Source: Paracoccaceae bacterium
GTDB lineage: Bacteria; Pseudomonadota; Alphaproteobacteria; Rhodobacterales; Rhodobacteraceae
Assembly (NCBI GenBank): GCA_014762635.1
Contig: JABURR010000063.1
Location: 62,001-126,000 of the forward strand
DNA length: 64,000 nucleotides
Direction of reading: 5' to 3'
The notes under the pieces are model-generated. The model made no database searches. It saw nothing but the letters and a program-made list of their open reading frames with translations, and had not been told where the DNA came from. A program made the position numbers and the translations under genes. Positions 58,936 to 64,000 of this stretch are shown here, in pieces (position 1 is the first letter of the stretch; each line of letters begins with the position of its first letter).

Positions 58936-59226
58936 TCACTCCAGGGGCCGGTTCTCACCCATCAGGCGCCACACCACTGCGACACATCGAGGCGCTGTCA
59001 GCGCCTCAAAAATTGATAGTCTGATGAGAAATTCAGAACGGAATGAGAGGGGTACCGTCCCGTACGAAGATTTAGGTGCGATTGTCCCTCGACCCGTCTG
59101 ACGCAAACATCTACCATACTGGACGGTCTAGAAAATCGGAGCAAAGATTGAGCTGCAGATAAAGCCGCCTCTGGACGCATCTGCACTAATTTTCTTTGTA
59201 TACACGCAAACAGGAATAATGCTGAT

Positions 59227-60216
59227 ATGGAAAAAAGGCAGGTAGGACGGACCGATCTTTTGATCGATACCCTTGGTCTTGGTGGCGCCCCGCTTGGTGG
59301 AAATTTTGTCGATCTTGATTATCGTCAAGCGTCAGAATTGATCGGGGCCGCTAGGGAGGCCGGCATCGGCTACTTCGATACGGCTCCTTGGTACGGTTTC
59401 GGGCGATCAGAGCGTGTTATGGGCGACATGCTCCGCGGTTCTGAGTATGTGCTTTCAGACAAGGTCGGGCGCCTGCTCAAGCCTGGCGCCGTAACGAATC
59501 CTGCGGATTTTGGAATGGTTGACCCATTGCCGTTCCATGTCGTCTATGACTACGGATACGATGGCATTATGCGCGCATATGAGGACAACCTCCAGCGCCT
59601 TGGACTAGACCGGATCGATATCCTTTTGGCGCATGACATTGGTGCATTCCAGCACGGCGAGGAAAACTCACGTCATTTTCGGGATTTGGCCGATGGCGGT
59701 TATCGCGCGATGGATGAATTGCGCCGGAACGGTTTGGTCAAGGCAATCGGACTTGGGGTCAACGAGAACGAAGTTTGCCACGATGCGCTGAGCATAGGAG
59801 AATGGGATGTTTTCCTTTTGGCTGGCCGTTACACGCTTTTGGAACAAACCCCCATAAAGACACTGTTTCCCGCCTGCGAGGCGGCTGGCACAACGATCAT
59901 CTGTGGGGGACCGTTCAACTCCGGCATCTTGGTGGGCAGAGAAATGTGGAACTATGCCAAGGCACCCGCTGACGTTGTCGACAAGGTCCGCGCGATAGGT
60001 GAAGTCGCCGACAAATTTGAAGTGCCATTGGCAGCAGCGGCCCTGCAGTTCCCGCTATTCAACGGCATAGTCAGTTCGGTGATCCCAGGCCCCCGAAACA
60101 AAAGTGAATTGGTCCAGATTCTGGAATGGACTCAAACAACAATTCCAGCAAGTTTCTGGACAACGCTTAAATCGAAGGGCCTTCTGGACGAAGCAGCGCC
60201 TACGCCATCGCCCTGA
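59227..60216 (+). CDS. Second aldo/keto reductase of the sugar cluster
   Basis: A 329-residue aldo/keto reductase paralogous to 54341-55363. Seen are LGLGGAPLGGNFVDLDYRQA, the catalytic YFDTAPWYGFGRSERVMGDML, YVLSDKVGRLLKPG where Ser-Asp replaces Ser-Thr before the catalytic Lys, and LLAHDIGAFQHGEE. Base composition is visibly less GC-rich than the surrounding genes, suggesting separate transfer. It is on the plus strand after the IS6 remnant and about 520 bp before the amidohydrolase gene. It is probably an aldose 1-dehydrogenase whose lactone product that amidohydrolase could open. Confidence 0.88.
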   Translation: MEKRQVGRTDLLIDTLGLGGAPLGGNFVDLDYRQASELIGAAREAGIGYFDTAPWYGFGRSERVMGDMLRGSEYVLSDKVGRLLKPGAVTNPADFGMVDPLPFHVVYDYGYDGIMRAYEDNLQRLGLDRIDILLAHDIGAFQHGEENSRHFRDLADGGYRAMDELRRNGLVKAIGLGVNENEVCHDALSIGEWDVFLLAGRYTLLEQTPIKTLFPACEAAGTTIICGGPFNSGILVGREMWNYAKAPADVVDKVRAIGEVADKFEVPLAAAALQFPLFNGIVSSVIPGPRNKSELVQILEWTQTTIPASFWTTLKSKGLLDEAAPTPSP

Positions 60217-60733
60217 TAATAGGTTATCGGTACACGTAGGTCTCTTGAAAGACCTGAGCGGGATTGGAGGCCCTTTGGGTTGGCTCAGGGCCTCCTCTTC
60301 GAACATTCTTGCCATTCGCGACGCGCTCAAACGCGCCCGAAATGCCAAGCAGAAATTAGGGCAGTGAATACCGCTTCTGGAAATCGCCTTTGATGATTTT
60401 TCGGCCTCGCGGCTCAAGCGCACCTTTGTCCAGGCGGAATTAACTTTCACCTATGCTCTATACCCGATTGGAATTTCACGAAGACGTTTCCGCTTGTGCT
60501 TTTGAGCCGGATATCCGCAGTTGACTGATCACTACATAAGCCGGAAAGCGCGTCTCGCGGACAATTCCGCGCACGCTGACGACAACAAAAGGTTTGGGTG
60601 CGAATGACACCAACCATTCATGTTTGAGGTCAAATGCCATTTTCCCTATCCCTTTCTCGCCGATTGAATCGCGTGTATCAGAAAGTTAACTTGGGCACGA
60701 CCAGACGTGTTCGTATCAGGGAGCGCGCGCACG
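60217..60733. other. 517-bp gap between aldo/keto reductase and amidohydrolase
   Basis: Moderately AT-rich sequence. Apart from the doubtful 54-codon frame at 60476-60640 (minus), no gene, RNA or repeat is recognised. Likely remnant DNA around the transferred gene. Confidence 0.4.
60476..60640 (-). CDS. Possible 54-residue hypothetical protein
   Basis: A short frame beginning MAFDLKHEWLVSFAPKPF, preceded by AGGG close to the ATG at 60640, and ending at 60476. It has alternating hydrophobic residues (PFVVVSVRG, FPAYVVISQL) typical of beta strands. Not recognised; it may be the start of a truncated gene. Confidence 0.25.
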   Translation of the reverse strand: MAFDLKHEWLVSFAPKPFVVVSVRGIVRETRFPAYVVISQLRISGSKAQAETSS

Positions 60734-61570
60734 ATGAACTTCATCGACACGCATCAGCATGTGATCTACCGCGATGCCTTTGGCTACGCTTGGACCAACG
60801 ACATTCCCGAACTCGCTACCGGCGACTTCACGTTCGAAGACTATGATGCGCTGACGGAAGGTGCGGGTATTGTCGGGACAATTTTTATGGAGACTGGGGT
60901 TGATGACGTCGACTATCGCTCCGAAGCTCGCTTCATAGCAAAGCGCGTTGGAGCCCACCGGCTCCTTGGTCAGATTGCCTCCTGCCGCCCCGAAAATGAC
61001 GAGGGTTTTGAGGATTGGCTGGCCGAGGGCAAGGAGCTTGGTGTCGTCGGCTACCGTCGAATATTGCATGTGGTGCCCGACGAAATGTCCCGAACCATAA
61101 TCTTCCGCGCCAACGTGCGAAAGATCGGCGACAAAGGCCTGCCGTTCGACATGTGCTTTCTGGCCCGACAGTTGCCGATTGCCCGGGAATTGGCCGCCGC
61201 CTGCGATACACAGACATTCATATTGAACCATTGTGGTGTTCCCAACATTGCAGGTGGGGCGTTCGAAAGCTGGGCAAAGGAGATTTCTGCAATCGCGGAT
61301 CTTGAGCACGTGCTGGTCAAACTGTCGGGCATCACCGCCTATTGTGCCCCTGGAAACGTTGGAACCGATGCTGTGCGCCCCTGGGTTGACCATGTCCTTG
61401 AGACCTTCGGACCCAACCGGATGGTCTGGGGCGCTGATTGGCCGGTGGTCAACACCGGCTCTGGGCTGCCCGGTTGGATATCCATTACGCGGGATCTTCT
61501 CGGGGAACTCTCCACGGATGAGCAGCGTGCTATTTCGGAACTCAACGCGCGCAGGGTTTATGGCTTGTGA
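60734..61570 (+). CDS. Amidohydrolase-family lactonase (L-fuconolactonase-like)
   Basis: A 278-residue amidohydrolase-2 family TIM barrel. The first metal motif is FIDTHQHVIYRD (HxH), FILNHCGVPN carries the strand-6 His, and the final Asp is in MVWGADWPVVNTGSG. It is similar in length and motifs to L-fuconolactonase, which opens the lactone made by L-fucose dehydrogenase; PDC hydrolases are the alternative. GGGAG precedes the ATG at 60734, which matches the family start. It is downstream of the second aldo/keto reductase, which would supply the lactone. The gene ends 8 bp before a solo IS-end repeat. Confidence 0.87.
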   Translation: MNFIDTHQHVIYRDAFGYAWTNDIPELATGDFTFEDYDALTEGAGIVGTIFMETGVDDVDYRSEARFIAKRVGAHRLLGQIASCRPENDEGFEDWLAEGKELGVVGYRRILHVVPDEMSRTIIFRANVRKIGDKGLPFDMCFLARQLPIARELAAACDTQTFILNHCGVPNIAGGAFESWAKEISAIADLEHVLVKLSGITAYCAPGNVGTDAVRPWVDHVLETFGPNRMVWGADWPVVNTGSGLPGWISITRDLLGELSTDEQRAISELNARRVYGL

Positions 61571-61577
61571 TGGGAAA

Positions 61578-61614
61578 TGTCCGTCGTCACATGATTTGGG
61601 GTACGAGCGCCTGA
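61578..61614. repeat. IS end repeat, copy 2 (solo)
   Basis: 37 bp matching 27878-27914 with three mismatches, same orientation. No transposase frame adjoins it; it abuts the end of the amidohydrolase gene. It is a scar of the same IS3-type element family. Confidence 0.7.
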
Positions 61615-62067
61615 TCTGGTTCTGTCAGACGGATTGGTCTTGATGTGCGATGAAGCTTAGGAATTGTCCGAATAACTTGCGCGTGTTTGTCTGTCTTCAC
61701 GTTTTCGATCAAGCATCTCCAGTTTTGTTGGTTGGTGTGGATGATGGTCATCGTGAAGGGGAAACGGCTATAGCCTTGACCTGTGGATGCGAGGTTACAG
61801 AAGCGCGTTCTGTCGGACTGGACCATTTCAGATCACAACTTCGAGAGATTGAGGATTGCGAGCTATCTGTTGGCGATTGCTATCTTCGTAAAAACGCGGA
61901 AGATTCGTGGCGAAAAGGTTAGATCCTCTCAAATTCTCTTCAGCTTCGGGTGATGTGAAAATGTAGGCGCAGACGCTGGCTACTCGTTAGTGATCCTGCG
62001 CCACCAGGCACAAGAAGTGCTCTGACTGACGGGGAGCAACCGCACCCGTTTGACACACCCCGATCAC
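61615..62067. other. About 450-bp gap without a recognisable gene
   Basis: Follows the solo IS end. Short frames exist on both strands (for example 61650-61922 plus) but none has family features or a good ribosome-binding site. Lower GC and the adjacent IS scar suggest eroded mobile-element DNA that closes the island. Confidence 0.4.
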
Positions 62068-62487
62068 CTACCCCCCGAACCCCTCCAGCACCATCTGGGT
62101 CTGGGTGACCAGCGCGGCGAGCTTGCCGTCTTCGCGCAGGACGCGGGTTTGCCAGACCATGGTCTTGCGGCCCTTGTGGAGCGGCTCGCAGATGGCGGTG
62201 ACGCGGCTGCCAACGGCGATCGCGCGGAAGAAGTTGGTCTTGCTTTCCACCGTGGTGGTGCTCTGCCCCGGGGCGAGGTTGAGGAAGGTCGCGGTGCCGC
62301 CCGCGTTGTCGGCCAGCGCCATGATCGCGCCGCCGTGCAGCACGCCGTTGCGGTTGCCCAGTTGCTCGGGCACGGTCAGCGCGATCTCCACCCGGTCGGG
62401 ATCGGCCGAGACCACCTCGACCCCCATCAGGCGGGCGAAGGGCGGCTGGTTCTCGGCGATGGCGCGCAGCGTTTCGGCGTCGGTCAT
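62068..62487 (-). CDS. PaaI-type hotdog thioesterase
   Basis: A 139-residue hotdog-fold acyl-CoA thioesterase of the PaaI/YbgC-like group. The helix region NRNGVLHGGAIMALADNAGG contains the HGG motif with the catalytic Asp, followed by TTTVESKTNFFRA. It hydrolyses acyl- or aryl-CoA thioesters in the cytoplasm. The ATG at 62487 follows GGGAA; a GTG at 62532 would add 15 residues. It lies at the downstream end of a short minus-strand group with the racemase-type and RidA genes. Confidence 0.88.
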   Translation of the reverse strand: MTDAETLRAIAENQPPFARLMGVEVVSADPDRVEIALTVPEQLGNRNGVLHGGAIMALADNAGGTATFLNLAPGQSTTTVESKTNFFRAIAVGSRVTAICEPLHKGRKTMVWQTRVLREDGKLAALVTQTQMVLEGFGG

Positions 62488-62555
62488 GTGCGGGTTCCCG
62501 TGCTTGATCCTGGTCGCGCCTGTCTGGGCCACATCCGGGCGCGGAGTGCAAGGGG

Positions 62556-63299
62556 TCAGCCCATTCGCCCGAGCCGCCCCGGCAGGCCTGGGGTTTCCAG
62601 ACCCGCGAGGCGGGCCATGTGCCAGGCGAGCACCTGGTTGGAGCTCAGCACCGGCAGGCCGAGGTCTTCCTCCAGCGCGTCGATGATGCCGAAGGTGCGC
62701 AGGTTGGTGCAGGACAGGAACACCGCCCCGATGTCCGTCTGCCGGGCCACCTGCCGCGCGGCCTCGGCGGTTGAGGCGGGGTCGATCCGGGCGACGCGGG
62801 CCTCGACCTCCTCGCCGAAGGAGAGTGCCTGCGCGACCTCGATGCCGCCCGCCTCGAAGGCGCGGATGATCGGGGTGGAGACCGAGGGGATATAGGGTGA
62901 GACGATGCCGATGCGCCCGATCCCCAGCGCCGCCAGCGCCTCCAGCGCGGCGGTCAAAGGATCGGTCACCGCCCGCGCGCCCGTGGGCCCGCCCACCAGC
63001 CGCGCCACTTCCTCCGCGCCGATCAGCGCCGTGCCCGAGGTGCAGCCATAGCCCACCACGTCGAAGGTCGCGGCGGGGGGCAACAGAGAGGCGGCCTCGG
63101 GCAAACAGCGCTCCATCTCGGCGATGGTGTCGGGGGTCAGGTCATCGCCCGAGGCCACGCGGCTGATGTGCAGCGCCACCTCGCGCCCGGGAAAGGCCGC
63201 GCGGAAATCCTCCTCGATGGTCTCGTCCACCTTCAGCACCACCAGCCCCAGCACGGCCGCGCGGGACGGGTCGGTCAGGCGATAGGGAAAACGGGTCAT
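62556..63299 (-). CDS. Maleate isomerase / arylmalonate decarboxylase family protein
   Basis: A 247-residue Asp/Glu-racemase-superfamily protein of the maleate cis-trans isomerase/AMDase branch. The two active-site cysteines are in VVGYGCTSGTALIG (about residue 86) and VFLSCTNLRTFG (about residue 197), and IGIVSPYIPSVSTPIIRAFEAGG-type sequence fits the family. Both cysteines present favours isomerase or racemase activity over decarboxylase. It is 45 bp downstream of the RidA gene on the same strand; such pairs occur in pyrimidine or nicotinate breakdown, but no full pathway is visible. Confidence 0.87.
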   Translation of the reverse strand: MTRFPYRLTDPSRAAVLGLVVLKVDETIEEDFRAAFPGREVALHISRVASGDDLTPDTIAEMERCLPEAASLLPPAATFDVVGYGCTSGTALIGAEEVARLVGGPTGARAVTDPLTAALEALAALGIGRIGIVSPYIPSVSTPIIRAFEAGGIEVAQALSFGEEVEARVARIDPASTAEAARQVARQTDIGAVFLSCTNLRTFGIIDALEEDLGLPVLSSNQVLAWHMARLAGLETPGLPGRLGRMG

Positions 63300-63344
63300 C
63301 TCGGTCCTTTCGCATGCAGCCCCTCACGGCGCCTTTTCGCAACT

Positions 63345-63734
63345 CTAAGGTGCGGCGGCGGTGACTTCCACTTCGACCTTGAACTCGGGGCGGGTGAAGC
63401 CCGTGACGATCACTAGGGTCGAGGCGGGGATGTTGCCGCTGCCTTCTAGCCAGGCATCGCGGGCGGCCATGTAGGCGCGGAAGTCGGCGCGGTCGGTGAC
63501 GAAGGCGTTGATGCGGATCACGTCGGCGGGGCTCATGCCCGCCTCGGCCAGGATCGCCGAGATATTGGCAAAGCAGATCGCCGCCTGTTCGGCCACGCCC
63601 TCGGGGACGGCATCCTCCACCGTCGCGCCAAGCTGGCCCGAGGTCACCAGAAGCCGGTGGCCGGGCGGCACCAGCACGCCGTGGGAATAATTGCCGAAGG
63701 TCGGGCGGATCTGGCCGGGGTTGATCGTGGTCAC
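63345..63734 (-). CDS. RidA/YjgF-family protein
   Basis: A 129-residue Rid-family trimer-forming protein that hydrolyses reactive enamines/imines to 2-oxo acids and ammonia, or serves as a pathway-specific deaminase. Family sequence includes YSHGVLVPPGHRLLVTSGQLG, ICFANISAILAEAG, INAFVTDRADFRAY and STLVIVTGFTRPEFKVEVE. The conserved Arg near the C-terminus in GFTRPEFKVEVE is present, with the Thr-Arg spacing of the non-archetypal Rid groups. It is the first gene of the minus-strand trio. Confidence 0.88.
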   Translation of the reverse strand: MTTINPGQIRPTFGNYSHGVLVPPGHRLLVTSGQLGATVEDAVPEGVAEQAAICFANISAILAEAGMSPADVIRINAFVTDRADFRAYMAARDAWLEGSGNIPASTLVIVTGFTRPEFKVEVEVTAAAP

Positions 63735-63951
63735 GACGGCTCCTTGTCGCTGAGGGGATGGGGCTCGAAATTCTCATATTTCAGCATTTTGCCCCAAGTC
63801 GGGGCGCAAATTATGGGCGCGCTGCAACCAATATGATGAATTCCGAGGCAGATCGCTTCAAGATTGCGATATTGAGGGCAGATGCGTAAACATTTGGCAA
63901 CGGATCGCGCTAGGTTCGTGCCCAGAATCATTCCAACGGAGGTCTTCCCAA

Positions 63952-64000
63952 ATGTCCCTGAGAATTGCCGCGGTGGCTGCCCTTGCCGTAGCGTCCGCAA
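63952..64000 (+). CDS. Start of an exported protein (cut by window end)
   Basis: Only 16 codons are visible: MSLRIAAVAALAVASA, a clear signal-peptide start. GGAGG lies 9 bases before the ATG. It could be a periplasmic binding protein of a transporter, which would suit a gene next to catabolic enzymes, but the function cannot be known from this piece. Confidence 0.65.
   Translation, partial: MSLRIAAVAALAVASA

Overview
The window looks like the chromosome or a large plasmid of a high-GC alphaproteobacterium of the Rhodobacterales (Roseobacter/Paracoccus type). The evidence is a smoEFGK-smoS-mtlK polyol operon, many catabolic cassettes each with its own GntR, LacI or IclR regulator, and GC-rich codon use. 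Only sequence reading was used; no database search was run.

Layout. (1) 1-9.6 kb: sugar-acid and hydroxy-acid catabolism: uxaC (cut by the window edge), an RraA-like aldolase, a six-gene minus-strand operon (hydroxypyruvate isomerase, aminotransferase, 2-hydroxyacid dehydrogenase, HpcH aldolase, GntR regulator, enolase-superfamily cycloisomerase) and a divergent Ldh2 plus tartrate dehydrogenase pair. A 10-bp palindrome, TGGTATACCA, occurs at both expected control points. (2) 9.7-18.9 kb: polyol uptake and oxidation (xylB, lacI, smoEFGK, smoS, mtlK) with two matching CGCGCG-centred operators. (3) 19.1-25.4 kb: a small lipoprotein, then an RNA-repair locus: rtcR (minus), rsr (Ro60/TROVE protein), about 950 bp of tandem structured RNAs, and rtcB. 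(4) 25.4-31.2 kb: a decay zone with a broken aldehyde dehydrogenase, a 5'-deleted SDR, an IS3-type remnant, a truncated LysR gene, an SDR-citE fusion and a citF gene with internal deletions, interleaved with intact GST, CoA-transferase and fumarase genes. (5) 32.8-41.2 kb: ureohydrolase, Old Yellow Enzyme, SDMT-like methyltransferase with a structured leader, CPBP protease, spondin-domain protein, MFS transporter, gamma-glutamyltransferase. (6) 41.3-45.5 kb: acetamidase, GntR, Asp/Glu/hydantoin racemase and NCS1 permease. (7) 45.5-48.6 kb: methanethiol oxidase, ferredoxin and CoA-binding protein, divergent from an IclR regulator across a perfect inverted repeat. (8) 48.6-61.6 kb: an intact IS6-type element, a deoxysugar or uronate catabolic island (SDR, LacI, NAD-epimerase, GntR, ABM protein, aldo/keto reductase, CUT2 ABC transporter), an IS6 remnant, a second aldo/keto reductase and an amidohydrolase-type lactonase in visibly lower-GC DNA. 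(9) 62-64 kb: thioesterase, maleate-isomerase/arylmalonate-decarboxylase-type enzyme, RidA protein and the first codons of an exported protein.

The most striking feature is the noncoding array between rsr and rtcB. It holds six Y-RNA-like units, each closed by a covarying terminal helix, with a conserved GAATG element on one strand and CTTGTC on the other. Four or five enclose a tRNA-like module with its arms in circularly permuted order (T arm, capped acceptor hairpin, D arm); one has no tRNA module. A structurally perfect, non-permuted tRNA-Asn(GUU) lies in the middle. The likely model is RtcR-controlled, sigma-54-dependent co-transcription of a Ro60 protein, a family of Y RNAs that mimic tRNAs, a spare tRNA-Asn and the RtcB ligase as an RNA damage response.
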